From: Scilla litardierei
Lineage: Eukaryota > Streptophyta > Magnoliopsida > Asparagales > Asparagaceae
Length of the DNA stretch: 64,000 bases
Assembly: GCA_030789695.1 (NCBI GenBank)
Contig: CM061130.1
Coordinates: 14,375,860 to 14,439,859, forward strand
Reading direction: 5' to 3'
Made by a program: the position numbers and the translations under genes. The notes beneath the pieces are model-generated. The model searched no databases and was not told the DNA's origin. It saw only the letters and a list, made by a program, of their open reading frames with translations. This document shows, in pieces, positions 1-12,690 of this stretch (position 1 is the first letter of the stretch; every line of letters begins with the position of its first letter).

Positions 1-600
1 TGATGATGGCGACACTGATGTCGCGAGAATACGGGAGCTTTGCAAGCTCTCGACATTGAAGAATCCGAAGAAAGCTCCACCGATTCGAAGATTAGTGTCA
101 CCGGCAAAGCCAAGGACCGGAACAAGCTCAAGCTTGGGGGAGCCATCCCCCAACATTGCCCAAGATGAAGGGGCGCTGAGGAAGGCCACACACCACCATG
201 ATCCAAATCCGAGCGGACTTCCCGGCAAGTTCGACGGGTGCATCTCATATGCACCCAACATCACGCATTAATTGAAAATCCATAGGGGTCAAGCTCAAGA
301 CCTTAAACGAGCGCTTATCGGGAGGCAACCCGACGGTTTTTGCATTATCTTTATTTTTATTTTTATTTGGTTTTTATTTTTATTTTAGACTTTGTTAGTG
401 TTTTGAGTCTTTTTGCCCATAAAAATCGTGACAACGGGTCTTAATTTCTATGACAGGAGAGGAGAAAAGGAGATCTCTCATATGGAGGAAGATAGAGGCA
501 AGGAAGAGCGCTCCAGGAATGCGCTCAGGCCTTAGGAGGAGGAAGAAACCAATTGGAGGAAGAAAAACAAAGAGTAGAGCGAAAACGGAGCCCCGAAGCA
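1..600 (+). other. Athila post-pol spacer with conserved small hairpin
   Basis: No pol domain is recognisable in the first 600 bases, so pol appears to end before or at the window edge. An AGCTTGGGGGAG tract lies at about 131-142. At 318-333 the bases TCGGG AGGCAA CCCGA form a small stem-loop. This 'GGGAGGCAACCC' block is a recurrent landmark between pol and the downstream ORF in Athila-type elements, from general familiarity. The open frame at 56-271 has no recognisable domain and I do not call it a gene. Confidence 0.5.
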
Positions 601-611
601 GAAAACAGCAC

Positions 612-955
612 GTCACTCGGCCGAGTATCATATGCGACTCGGTCGAGCAAAGGACCCCATTCGGCCGAGTGGGGCACCAACCAGGGAAGTCTGCGGAACC
701 AACTCTTTGTTTTTTATGCATTTCGTATTAACTGTCACTCGGCCGAGTACGTTTAGTCACTCGGTCGAGGGAAACAGATACCCTCCTAGCCTGAATATTG
801 CCGAGTAGCTTGTGCCACTCGGCCGAAGGAGTGTTCTCCCTTCGGCCGAGTGAAAGGAAGCCACTCGGCCGAGTCGTAAGTGGCGGGGAGAAATTTAAAT
901 TTTTTAAACGTTACGTCACTCGGCCGAGTAACATTGTCACTCGGCCGAGTCGTAA
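612..955 (+). repeat. Internal array of ACTCGGCCGAGT palindromes
   Basis: About ten exact or near copies of the 12-bp palindrome ACTCGGCCGAGT occur here, often preceded by C or TC. Approximate positions are 614, 643, 658, 736, 755, 814, 839, 860, 915 and 936. Spacing is irregular, 20-80 bp. The same palindrome is clustered in the LTR of this element (5761-5775 and 17503-17855). Here the array sits between pol and the env-position ORF and is followed at once by a TATA-like box. Confidence 0.85.
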
Positions 956-960
956 CTGCA

Positions 961-970
961 CCTATATAAG
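961..970 (+). promoter_or_regulatory. Candidate internal TATA box
   Basis: CCTATATAAG follows the last palindrome by about 15 bp and lies about 540 bp before the first ATG of the downstream ORF at 1509. This reproduces the LTR order of palindrome cluster followed by TATA box. It suggests a separate promoter for the env-position ORF. There is no transcript evidence. Confidence 0.45.
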
Positions 971-1508
971 CCGCTACGGGCTCGGTGCGAATTTCAATGC
1001 GACTAATCCCCAATTTCGCCCGAGCCCAGCGCCTGTTCATCTCCCCTTGCCCGCGACCGCACCCCCCTTCGCCTGAATCACCTCGCCGCTGGCCCCACTC
1101 GCCCGACCACCGCCGGTGATCATCCGACCGCCGACGCCCCGACCTTCGGCGGGTATCCTCGTCGCCGGCCGACCCCCTATCACCTCGGTTTGCCCCCAAA
1201 CTCCATTTTTCTCCTATTTCTCTCGATCCGTAGACCCGTTGAGCCCAAAAATCAAATTAATTTGTTTATCTATCTATTATACCCCATCTCCCCCATGTAT
1301 TTTGAATATTATCAGCTGATATCGTTGTTTGATTTGCAGGCTATCTTGGGGGAGCTTAGGGGAGCTTCAGGACGCACTTTTAGCTTCGTGGAGGGGGCGC
1401 TCTTCGCACGCACTTGCTGATTTTCTCTCACGGTGTGTTCAGGCACACTCGTTCCTTTTATTGAGCACGCCGCACTATATTTTTATTGGGTAAGCACTCG
1501 CGGCACAC

Positions 1509-3478
1509 ATGCTGCCCCGCACTAGGCCACGCACGCGGGGAGCCTCTTCCAAGCGGAAGAGGACCGATGATGCCGGTCCCTCTCACGCTAGGGAGGACTC
1601 CCTCCACCTAGCCCGCCACAGCCACCACCACCCACACAGCCGCTTCCCGCCGATCCCATCCACGCACAGCCTATCCCCGCCGATCCTATCCCACCACCGG
1701 CTCCCGTTGTCGGGCCGCTGGGGATCACGTTCAGAGACGATGCATAGCGCGTTCGATTTGAGCATATCTCCCAGCGCTCTATAGTGCCCTCTAGGTTCAC
1801 ACATTTAGTAGACCTTGATCGCCTAGGGGTGCTAGAGGGGATGCTCACGTTGTACCACAAAGTGGGTTGGCGTGACTTCTTGTCTGTGTCGGCGGACACC
1901 TACGTCCGTCCGACACTTGAGGTACTTAGCTCGATAGCCCGGACCCCTGGAGGATGCACATTCCGCCTTATGGATCGAGAGTGCGAGGTCACTCTCGACA
2001 TGCTTCGTGCATTCTTCCAGTGGCCCGTTGTCCCCGTCCCCGACCGAGCCTACGCACCCACTCACATCCCACCACCTTCGTTTGACACTTCCATGTGCTG
2101 GACACGTATCACGGGCTCCCACCATGGCTTTGACCCTAGTAGGGCCAAGGCCTCAACGATCCTGCACCCCTGCCTCCGCATAGCACAGCGCCTCATGGCG
2201 ACCACTTTCTTGGCGAGGTACGAGCCTGGGATGATGTCTACGCCTGAGCTCTATATGCTCTACGCGATGACTCGCCCCAGAGTTCTCGATAGGGATAGCG
2301 ACGACCTGGTCCCTGCCGTAGAGATTGATATTGCTAGCTGGTTCTTAGACCGCATCATCATTTTGGTGGGCGCTCGCTCACCTATTTGCTGCGGCGGTCT
2401 GATTACTCTGCTAGCCCTGATGACCGACGTGGACCAACCTGCTGACCTTAGACGAGCCCCAGGCCCCACTGCACTCTCGATAGACGTCATGGCCCGGATG
2501 AAGATGCTTCGTCCCCACGGCCAGCGGCACTGGGTGTGGTTGAACGGTCCTTTTAGTGCCGATTACATGATCCTCTCGAGCCCCGCTCGGACACATATAG
2601 GACCGGCCCACGAGGATTGGATCCCAGCGATGGATCTCCTCATCCCAGCTGCCTATGTTCTTGAGGCTGAGGGCACTGAACAGGCACCCCCTGCACCCCC
2701 TGCACCTCTTGCTGACCCCGTGATCCCTCAGCCCGAGCCTGCAATGTCTGCACCTCCTGACACTTCGGTCCCCACTTCTGTCAGTGTCGGGAGTACCATT
2801 ACTGAGTCGTCCACCACCACCCCCACCACTGCTGTGCCTATCTCGGTTGAGCCTATTTCTTCACTTCTTTCCGAGCGTCCACCCACTATCCTTGAGAGCG
2901 GCGAGTCTTCTTTCCCTGCTGTTGTACGGTCCCTATCCAGCTAGCTGTTCGCTGGGGTGTCACCTTTTGGTCCTTACACTTCCTCCCCAGTGGTCGACCC
3001 TTCTGTCTCCACCGTAGCTGTCCTATCCGAGAGTGTCGTGATGTCTGTCTTCACACCTATGTCACCGACTTCTTTTGCTGCCTCGTCGCCGATTTTATCT
3101 TCCACCACCACTGCTGTTGCCTCCTCGTCCCAGCCTGCGTCCCAGTCTCACACTGAGGCTGGGCATCCACTAGTGAGCACAGCACCTTTTCCACACATGC
3201 CTGCTGGCCCGATTACCTACTCCACCCGTGTGCGACAGCCCCGACCTTCACAGCCTAGACCTGTTCGTCCCTCCGCTCCACCACCCCCTGACGCCATACT
3301 TCAGAGCATTCGTGCTCTTGAGGGTGCGGTGAGCGGACTCAGGGGCAATTTTAGGGCCCTCTCTGCCACGGTCAGTACCGTGCAGTCTCGCGTCGCCATG
3401 CTTCCCGATATTCAGGCTTGCCTGAATCAGATCCTGGCACGACTGCCTCCACTTCACCCACCCACCCAGCAGACATGA
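1509..3478 (+). pseudogene. Athila-type env-position ORF (ATHILA ORF-1-like), broken
   Basis: The frame starting at 1509 opens with a basic stretch (MLPRTRPRTRG, then SSKRKRTDD). It must shift frame near 1590-1620 to enter a proline-rich segment. The new frame has an in-frame TAG at 1745-1747, then runs from about 1784 through a conserved-looking region (FTHLVDLDRLGVLEG, then TLEVLSSI, CTFRLMDRE and DMLRAFFQWP). It meets a second TAG at 2942-2944 and continues in the same frame to 3478. This order of motifs resembles the plant Athila ORF family whose biochemical role is unknown. The C-terminal third is Pro/Ser/Thr-rich and ends in a short predicted coiled coil (ILQSIRALEGAVSGL). One frameshift and two nonsense codons make it non-functional as assembled. 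Upstream are the palindrome array and TATA box. It could equally be described as an env-like ORF, but I see no clear signal peptide or transmembrane helix. Confidence 0.7.
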
Positions 3479-5465
3479 CCACCACCACCACCACCACCTC
3501 CGCCTCAGGATGGAGATGGTGCAGCACCACCAGCTTAGGCACACCCTTGATGCCATTGATCTTTTTTTGTCATTATGCTGCCCATTCTCTGCTGGTCCTG
3601 TCGATATATTTTTGGCCCCACCCTCCTCCCCTCACTATTTTGGTCCCTGTTCAGATCACAGCATTTTATATCCTTTTTGGGAGAGAGGGAGAGTTATTTT
3701 TGGTGACACATTACCTGCATCACTCCGATCTTTGCATGCATCATTCATATCCGCATCATATTTTTTGTTTCTTTTTCCTTCTTTTTATCATGCATGCATC
3801 CTCACCCACCCCACCCATTTCACGTCTCTCGGTGTGCCACACTTTGCACATTGAGGACACTGTGCACTTTAGCTTGGGGGAGTGAGTTCTCACACTTTTT
3901 GCTTTTATCACCTTTATTTTTAGTCTTTTTCACGTTTTCCGCTTTTGCACCCATTTTTCATCACTTTTTCATTTTTTACCATGCATCACGTTTTTCTTAT
4001 TTTCTTTGTGTGATGCATTATAAATAATTCTGTTTTCTTTTATCTTTATTTATTTCATCTTTTGCTAGAGATGATTTTTCTGTGATGACGATGACGTGGT
4101 GTTAGCTTTTCTCTATATGCATGCTAATTTTGTCATGTCATAGCTTTTGTTTCCGATATCATATGCTATGTCCTGTTTTGCATTTAGAAATAGTAACCCA
4201 CTTCTTTTTCTGTATGAAAATGGATGAAATTCTATTATTAGCTGATGTCTGATGATTCATATGTATGCTATCGTAGAAAACACACCAAGATTCACGCATT
4301 GATGCTTATATCTGGAGTACTGCTTTCTTTTCTCATATCACTTCTTATTGCATGATTTGTACGCTTCACTTCGGGTTGATTGAATGTTTACTAGCATTGA
4401 TATATCTGGACTAGTTTGCTTTTGAGATCAAACTGAGTAGATTAAATTACCCCGCTGAAGTTGTCATGCACGTCCTATAGAGTGAACCGAGAGATACATT
4501 TATTTCTTTCTCCACATATGTTGAACATTATTTCTCTATTTTAAATTCATTGGTGAATCTCCCCTTAGCAATTCTATTATTGGCATTCCCCCGTTATTAT
4601 ATCACATGCGCCAAATTCCCCAAAACCCAAAGAAAAAAAAATACTCGTATATTCTTCTCTTTGATTTGGGATCATTTGTGTATATATTTCTAAAAAAAAG
4701 AGAAAAAGAAAAAGAATTGAGAATAAGAAAAGAAAATAGAAAAGAAGTTCGAAAATGCTCCCATCTCATATCTTTTCTCTCTTTCTTCCCTCTTTTGCTT
4801 TTATTTTTATTTTCTTTGGCTTTTGGAGCTTCATAAGAAACGGGAATGTAAATATTGTTTTGTATATGCCACCACGCTTATGGATAAGCTTGGGGGAGAG
4901 GATCCAATGATGTGTGAGAGAGTGAATACTTGACGGTGCATGACAACCTAGGCTAAATAATATTTTATACTCGGTGAGATTGCATAAAGTTTTACAAAAT
5001 CCAAAAATCTACGCTTAGCATTCATTTCATGAAAACCACACTTTTCTATTCTTACTACTCTATTATGTGATATCTCTTATACTCCTTATAGAAAGCATTC
5101 AATTGAAAAGTGTGTGATCTACGATATTGTATACCGCTTTAGATGCTTCAGACGATGCTAATTCTAGAATTATTCCATTTTTCATGCTATATTGATATTC
5201 TTGGGTTTTCTATTTCAAATGCACCATTATACTATGATATCGAGATAAAAGTCTTTGACATGTGTTTTACATTTGATGCGTGCTACATGAGTAAACAAAC
5301 CCCATGTCCTGAGAAAAATGATCTAGCAGCTTCCTTCTTCGTTTTCTATTTTGTTTTTTCGTTTTTCATTCTCCACTTTTCCATCGTTCCTATTTTCTTT
5401 ATCCACCGGGTTCGCCTTTTACTCATCTTCCTCGAGGACGAGTAAGAGGTAAGCTTGGGGGATTT
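3479..5465 (+). other. Athila 3' internal spacer with polypurine tracts
   Basis: AT-rich, no gene. AGCTTGGGGGAG tracts occur at about 3870, 4886 and 5452. The last directly precedes the LTR and is the likely functional polypurine primer. The phrase before the first tract, a 'cacattgaggacactgtgc' block near 3848, is also typical of Athila 3' regions. Short pyrimidine-rich frames here have no recognisable domains. Confidence 0.6.
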
Positions 5466-5782
5466 TGATCACTCCATAATTTACACCTTTTTTCTGCATG
5501 TTTGCATGCCATTTTGATAGCTCGAATCGTGTTTTTCACGATTTTTCGGCAATATTGCGATGCTTTTCACGATTTCTTGTTTTTGTCGAATTTCAGGAGA
5601 TTTCGGAGTGATTTGGAGTGATTCTGAGATGCACCCACTCCAGAGTGTCACCCGTGACTCTTTTGAGGGGAATTTTGCTATTGGAGAGGATTGGAAGAAG
5701 AAAGAACGTCGTAGGAAAAACGAGGGAGCAAAAATACGAAGATTGGACATTTTCAGCATGTCACTCGGCCGAGTGAAGGAGT
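5466..5782 (+). repeat. Athila 3' LTR, first part
   Basis: Starts TGATCACTCC right after the polypurine tract. It contains one ACTCGGCCGAGT palindrome at about 5763, then is cut by the Sirevirus-like insertion. The five bases before the insertion, GGAGT (5778-5782), match AGAGT (17500-17504) after it with one difference, consistent with a 5-bp target duplication. Confidence 0.75.
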
Positions 5783-6980
5783 TGTTGGATATTGGACTCC
5801 CTGGATTTGGTTTTGGATGATGAACAAATATAAATATATCGTGAACTAACTCTTTGTGAGCGCAGTTATGGAGATCGTCGCCAAATTCATATGAACATCC
5901 AAAGCGACGTCTCAAGACTTCTCAAAGCACGTGATTGTATGCCTAAATCAATTTGTACTCAGACTATTTGTTTTATCTCTTAGTCGGTCTAAGTTCACTC
6001 ACTGACTGGCTAGTTGTGAAACTAGTCGGTTGGCAAGTGTTCTTTGACCGACTAGTTCTGTTTGTCTGAACTTCGACCTATTCCCTGTTCACCACTTAGT
6101 CGGTTCATGTTGATTGACCGACCGACTAGTTGATGAACTAGTCGGTCAGTGGTTGTTCTTTGAACGACTAGTTTGGTTCAGAATAGAGCCGTTGGAGCAT
6201 TAATTGAAACATTTTTCTCTCTCTCTTTCCTCTAACCTATATATACTTGTTGAGCTGCATTCATTGCACTCAAGGCTGATATTAAGAGAAGTTTAGAGAT
6301 CAAAGAGAAATCATTCCATCTCATTAAAGCTCATTCATTTCCAATCTTGAATCTCTTCTCACTCTTATTTCAAAAGAGAGATTCATTGATTGTGAGCCTT
6401 CCAAGCCAAGTGCTTGATCCTTGGTCACCAACAACCTCATAGCTTTCCATCGCTGATCTACATCTTGGAGCTAGGGTTTGGTGCCTCTTCATCTTCCTCA
6501 AAATCCGTTTTGCCCTAAATCGTAAGTTTTACTCAAGGCATATGATTTTGTCGGTAAGCAATTTCTATTTCATTTACTTTCATATTGTAAGTGTTTCACT
6601 CTCGGTTGTGAGAGTGTGTTTGTGATCTCGGGTTGTGGGAGCCACAATTTCCTTTGTGTATGATTTGACTTGGTGAATGTTCTTCACAAGTATTTCATAG
6701 TGGAAATCTTGAGTTAGGGTTTCTAACTCAAGTATCCGGAGGGGATCCGGGTGGTTGGGACGTAGGATCACCGGGAACAAGTCGGGGAGACTTGGGTGGA
6801 TCCGAACCCAGTAATATTGCTTGTTTGTGTTTGTCTTATTTGTTGTCGATCATTTACTATTCCGCATTTCCGCATTAATTGGTAGAGATTGCAAGATAAT
6901 TAGGAATTATCCTCTTAATTATTTTAAAGTACTATTCACCCCCCTCTAGTACTTGTGCATTAGCTTAGCAGGGCATTACA
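5783..6980 (+). repeat. Sirevirus-like 5' LTR (1198 bp, internally deleted)
   Basis: Matches the 3' LTR except that 542 bp are missing between 'gtatgcctaaa' (ending about 5947) and 'tcaatttgtactc'. In the 3' LTR the missing piece is bounded by CTAAA at 15921 and 16463, so the deletion joined a 5-bp microhomology. It removed most palindrome units, leaving roughly two (5979-6190). A TATATATA box lies at 6238-6245. Confidence 0.88.
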
Positions 6981-6995
6981 TTTGGTATCAGAGCC
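6981..6995 (+). promoter_or_regulatory. Primer binding site (initiator Met tRNA)
   Basis: TGGTATCAGAGCC begins two bases after the LTR end, the standard Copia site complementary to the 3' end of initiator methionine tRNA. Confidence 0.85.
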
Positions 6996-7007
6996 AAGTC
7001 TATAGCT

Positions 7008-9247
7008 ATGTCTGCCAACGACAACAAGACCGTTCGTCCACCTTCCGACTATAGCACCTTCAAGAATCGTGAAGAGCGTCTTCGGTGATGGAAGGACACT
7101 CCTCGACGAGGCCTCCCATCTTCAACGGTACCAACTACGGGTACTGGAAATGCTGAATGGAAACTTTCCTCCGGAGTGCTTCGCTATGGAGGGCCACGAT
7201 GAAGGAGTATGTCGAGCATGCCGAAGAAGATTTCGAGAAATGGACTACCGTGGAGGTCGCCGCGGAGGTAAGCAATGCCAAGGCAATGAACGCCTTGCAA
7301 TGTGCTTTGGAGCCCGAGGATTTCAATAAGATATGCACATGTAAGAGTGCATATCAAATATGGAACTCCCTCCTCATCTTGCATGAAGGAACGAGTAGGG
7401 TAAGAGACTCTTAAACTCGTTGTAGTTAATAAAGATTACGAGTTATTTCATATGCTACAGGGTGAGAAGATGAAGGAGTATTATGCTCGCTTCGTCGACA
7501 TCACAAACGAGTTGGAGGCTCTCGGTAAGACCTACACCCAAAAGGAGAAAGTCTCGAAGATCATCGATGGACTTCCTTCTAGTTGGGAGAAACGTACCTT
7601 CGCCATCGAGGAAGGTAATGATATGAAAACTTATACCGTTGTTCAACTAATGGGTACCTTGATGTCATATGAGGTACGCAAGGATAGTAAGTTGAAGTTG
7701 CAGGACAAGATGAAGTCCTACCTAAAGCAAGACGAGCCAAAGAAGAAGGCTATTACTTTCAAGGCCGCTCCATCAACTTCCACATCGACCGATGATGAAA
7801 ACTCGGAAGACGAGTTGGACTTGGAGTCCATGGCACTCATGGCGAAGAAGTTCAACCGGTTCTTTCGAAAAGGTAACTTCAAAAACAAATCGAAGTTTAA
7901 TTCTTCTAACGCCTCCTCTCCTTTGTGTTTTCAATGCAACAAGCCCGGACACATGAAAGCGGAGTGTCCTCAAAACAAGCATAAGGAGAAGTGGAAGGCG
8001 CCGAAGTTCGACAAGTCCAAGAAGTACAAGAAAGGGCATAAAAAGGGGCTTGTCGGGACTTTCACTGACTTAGATGATTCCTCTAGCGGAGAGTCGGATG
8101 ATGAGCAAGTGGAGCAAGCACACATGTGCTTCATGGCTAGAGAGGAGCAAGATAAAGATGCCTCCTCCGATGATAGCGACAACGAAGGCGATGAGGTAAC
8201 AATGGATGACCTTAGAAATGCTAATGAGCAATTATGGTCTAAATACACTAAGTTAGTAAATAGGTATACTAAAGTAAAAGATGATTTAGCTAGCATCAAA
8301 CCTCGCCTAAAACTATCATCACCAACAACGACACCGTTGTTGAAGAGTTAAAGAATGAGATTGTAAATCTCAAGTCTCAACTTGAACATGTTAGCATTGA
8401 GGATCCGGTGGAACACAAGATATCGGATTTGACTTCTCAAAACTCGACTTTGAGTATTGAGAATGAAAATCTCAAATCTCGTGTTTATGTGCTCACATCG
8501 CAAGTATCCACTTTGGATGCTTCTTTGCGTTCTCTCACCGAGAAATATGAGAGCACATTAGGCCGAATTAATAAATTCAATAAGGGTAAGGACCATTTGG
8601 ATAAAATCCTAAGTGACTTACTTCCGGCCAATCACCACATTGGCTTGGGGTATACGATGGGAAGTTCATCCAAATCGGTCACTACCTTTGTTAGGCCAAC
8701 TTCCGGTGACTCAACGAGTGGTAGCAAACACTCTATTGGTAGTTCATCTACCAATGGTGCTTCCACCTCGTTCACTCCCTCATTTGGAAAGAAACCCACT
8801 TTGGGTGGACCTCCAAAGAAGGGTCATGCCTACATGTACACAAATACTATGCCACATAGGAACACACGTCCTACTCCATCGGCTCACACATATGATGATT
8901 TTTATGCTACACGTTCACGGGCACGTGCACACCATGTGAGACACCCTCATGCACGTGTTCCTCCACATGCATATGTACACCCACATCATCGTATGAATAA
9001 TTCTCATAATGCACCATTCCATCATGTTCCTTATGCCTATCCACGTCATGCATCACGTAGAAATCAACAACGCATGCATGCACCCAATAGGATGAGGGCT
9101 CCCAAAATCTTCACAATTTGGAGCCCAAAGGATACAAGCATGGATGAAAAAAAAGTTTACATGAATGCTTATTTTTCGAATGTCGTGCATAGTGATAATT
9201 ATGTGGGGAAGTCTAAGTCCAATTGGACTTGGCTTCCAAAGGTCTAA
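7008..9247 (+). pseudogene. Sirevirus-like gag, frameshifted
   Basis: The likely start is the ATG at 7008. The frame breaks near 7080-7100. It resumes with FNGTNYGYWKC, a TGA at 7154-7156 (probably a former Arg codon), then METFLRSASLW and a UBN2-type Gag core. A single inserted T near 7410 and another shift near 8310 follow. The zinc knuckle CFQCNKPGHMKAEC lies at about 7927-7968. Acidic and basic linkers and a coiled-coil segment (about 8345-8600) follow, then a His/Arg/Pro-rich tail to the stop at 9247. The product would be the capsid-like protein that packages element RNA in cytoplasmic particles. At least three frameshifts and one nonsense codon abolish it as assembled. Confidence 0.82.
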
Positions 9248-9299
9248 TCTTTTGGATCCAATGACCTTGGGTACCATGATACGATATTTTCTATCTTTA

Positions 9300-12200
9300 G
9301 GTACTCAAGAGAAAGAAAAGGATCAACAAATTTAAATTTAGCTCCAAGGGGAATTGGATACTCGATAGCGGGTGTTCAAAACACATGACGGGTGATGCTC
9401 AATTGCTCTCCGGAGTGGTGCCCATTGCAAATGAAAACCGCGTCGTCTTTGGAGGCAATGAGAGTGGAACCCTCATAGGTGTTGGTAAAGTGGGTAATCC
9501 TTCTAAACCCCTAATATGTGATGTTTACCTTGTTAAAGGATTAAACCACAATCTTATTTCAATAAGTCAACTTTGTGACAAAGGTTACAAAGTTAGCTTT
9601 GCGAAAGGAATGTGCCATATTTTGAATAAAAATACTAATGATGTATTATTTTCTGGCACACGCCATAAGGATATTCCTAGATCTTCCAAGATCACATGAA
9701 CAATGTCTCATTGCCAACACAAGTGAACAACACTTATGGCATCGACGTTTTGGTCATGTGAACTTTGGAACACTATTTATGCTTTCCAAGTTAAATTCTA
9801 TTAGAGGTTTCCCTAAGCTAGTCTTTCAAAAGAAAAGCTTTTGTGACTCGTGTCAACGAGGCAAGCTTCCAAAATCGTCGTTTAAACCTAAGAAAAGCAT
9901 TTCATCTAAGCGGCCACTAGAGCTATTACATCTAGATTTATTTGGGCCAACTAGAGTTGCTTCATTAGGAAATGCACGATATGGACTTGTCATCGTTGAT
10001 GACTTTTCTAGGTTTACTTGAGAATTTTCATTGTGTAATAAAAATGATGCTTTCGAAAACTTCACAATTTTTGTTAAGAAAGTACAAAATCTCATTGGAA
10101 CCACCATTGTCACTATTCGTAGTGATCATGGAGGAGAATTTGAGAATGAGTCTTTTGAGACATTTTGTGATGAAGTTGGTATTACACACACCTTTTCATT
10201 CCCTCACGCACCTCCTCAAAATGGTGTTGTTGAGAGAAAGAATAGGACGCTAGTGGAGTGTGCTCGTACTATGCTTGATGATAGCCAACTTGGCCATCAA
10301 TTTTGGGCGGAAGCGATACATACCGCTTGCTATGTGTTTAATAGGATACTTTTGAGGCCCGGCACTAAACAAACTTGTTATGAATTGTTGTTTGGTAGGT
10401 TGCCTCAAGTTAAACATTTTCGTGTTTTCGGTTCGAAATATTTTATTAAAAACACGTATGGTAGTTTGGACAAATTCGATCCAAGATCCGATGATGGGAT
10501 TTTTGTTGGGTATTCCTCACGTAGCAAAGCCTACCGGATATACAACAAACGAACCTCAACGATCGAGGAATCGCTTCATGTTTCATTTAATGAAGGATTT
10601 GTTCCAACTAGAATTACTAATGATGATGACTCTATGGATGTCTTATGTGATTCAATTGGTAATTCTAACTCTACTAACCCGACTAATGAAGTTCCTAGTG
10701 ACTCTATGGATGTCTTATGTGATTCTATTGATATTAACCCGACTAATGAAGTTTTTGAGAATGTTCCTAGTGATCAGGGAATTCCCAAACGGCTTCATAT
10801 CGTTCGTGACCATCCTCATGAGCAAGTCATTGGCAATATCCATGATAGTGTCAAGACGAGATATCAAGTCAACCACTTCGCTCATTGTGCCTTTGCCTCC
10901 TCGATTGAGCCAAAGAATATTAATGAAGCGTGCAAAGATAGCGCTTGGATCCTTGCCATGGAAGAGGAACTCATTCAATTCAAGAGGAATGAGGTTTGGG
11001 AGCTTGTTCCATTGCCATCGAAGAACCACACCGTCATAGGGACAAAGTGGATCTTCAAGAACAAGACCGACGAAAACCAAGTCGTCATCCGGAACAAAGC
11101 TCGGTTAGTAGCTCAAGGCTATCGGCAAGAGGAAGGTATCGATTTCGAAGAATCCTTTGCTCTTGTAGCTAGATTAGAATCAATTAGATTATTGTTATAT
11201 TTTGCATGCCATAAAGATTTTAAATTATTTCAAATGGATGTAAAAAGTGCGTTTTTAAACGGAGATGTTGTTGAGGAAGTTTATGTTTCTCAACCTCCGG
11301 GTTTTATAAATGAAAAATTTCCAAATCATGTTTTTAAACTTAAGAAAGCACTTTACGGTTTGAGACAAGCTCCTCGAGCTTGGTATGACCGTTTAAAGAA
11401 TTTTCTTTTGGATTTGGGTTTTAAAATGGGAGAAGTTGATTCCATATTATTTGTTAAGTATTCGAATAATGATATAATTTTAGTTCAAATATATGTTGAT
11501 GATATCATTTTCGGTGCTACTAACTTTGCTCTTTGCGAAGAGTTTTCTAATGTGATGAAGGATCAATTTGAGATGAGCCACATGGGTGAGCTAAAATATT
11601 TCTTAGGTCTCCAAATTCGCCAAATGAACGATGCAATCTTCATCCACCAAACGACGTATATGGTGGAGTTGCTAAAGCGATTTGAAATGGAGAATGCCTC
11701 CGGGAAGAAGACTCCAATGAGTACGACTACACATCTTGATAAAGATGCGGACGGTAAAGATGTAGACATTCGTCTATATCGAGGTATGATAGGTAGTTTA
11801 CTATATCTTACCGCAAGTAGGCCCGATATTATGTTTGCCGTATGTGTATGTGCTCGTTATCAGTCTCAACCTAAGGAATCTCACTTAGTAGCGGTAAAAC
11901 GTATTTTCCGTTATCTAAGTTACACACTTGATTTTGGATTACTTTATCCAAAATCTAGCACATATGAGTTAATCTCATATAGTGACGCAGATTATGCGGG
12001 ATGCAAATCCGACAGGAAAAGTACTAGTGGCACTTGCCATTTTATAGGAAATTCTCTTGTCTCTTGGTTTTCCAAGAAGCAGAATTCCGTATCACTTTCA
12101 ACCACCGAGGCGGAATATATTGCCGCCGGTGCCGCGTGTGCTCAAGTTCTTTGGATGAGACACACACTTAAAGACTTTGGTATAAACTGTGATACTTGCC

Positions 12201-12441
12201 CTATCTGGTGGACAACCAAAGTGCAATATGTCTCTCTAAGAACCCGGTACACCATTCCCGTTCGAAACACATAGATGTCCGTCACCATTTCTTAGATGAT
12301 CATGTTTCTAAAAAGGACATCATATTAGTATACGTTGAAACCCAGATGCAAATCGCCGATATTTTCACGAAACCCCTAAAGGAAGATTCCTTTGTGCGGT
12401 TACGTCGAGAATTGGGGATTATGGGTGAATCCGAGATTTAG
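9300..12441 (+). pseudogene. Sirevirus-like pol (protease, integrase, RT, RNase H)
   Basis: Protease active site NWILDSGCSKHMTGD lies near 9350-9390. A frameshift follows near 9660-9690. The integrase zinc-binding part reads HLWHRRFGHVNF to CDSCQRGK. The catalytic acids sit in [18 protein letters not shown] and [12 protein letters not shown] at 10019-10021 replaces an expected Trp codon between the first two. The long frame 10031-12274 holds the RT, with [12 protein letters not shown] and an intact YVDDIIFG, and RNase H motifs SYSDADYAG and [11 protein letters not shown] frameshift near 12190 moves the C-terminus to the frame ending at 12441 ([15 protein letters not shown]). Reverse transcription and integration functions are recognisable, but the polyprotein cannot be made as assembled. 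Confidence 0.88.
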
Positions 12442-12690
12442 GATTCATTTTTATTCAATAATCTTGCATGATATTCAATTTTATTATATTTGCACATGCT
12501 AGATTCATTGGAATTTTCTGGAATTTTCGTTGAATTTTCGGAATTTTCGCTCGATTTGTTCGTAAACGTCAAATTTCAGATTTTCGTTGTTTAATGGGGT
12601 AATATAATGATTAATGAGAGTATAACGATGTTTCGTCCAAGTGCGATTAGGATAGAAATCAAAATTTCAAAATTTCATTTTTTGGACTCT
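12442..12690 (+). other. Sirevirus post-pol spacer
   Basis: AT-rich, with a cluster of short GAATTTTCG-type direct repeats at about 12510-12555. No gene is seen. Confidence 0.4.

Noticed and set aside
395..1199. Several frames across the ACTCGGCCGAGT array on both strands
   Set aside because: Arg/Ser/Pro-rich frames created by the palindrome. No domain, and they overlap the presumed promoter region.
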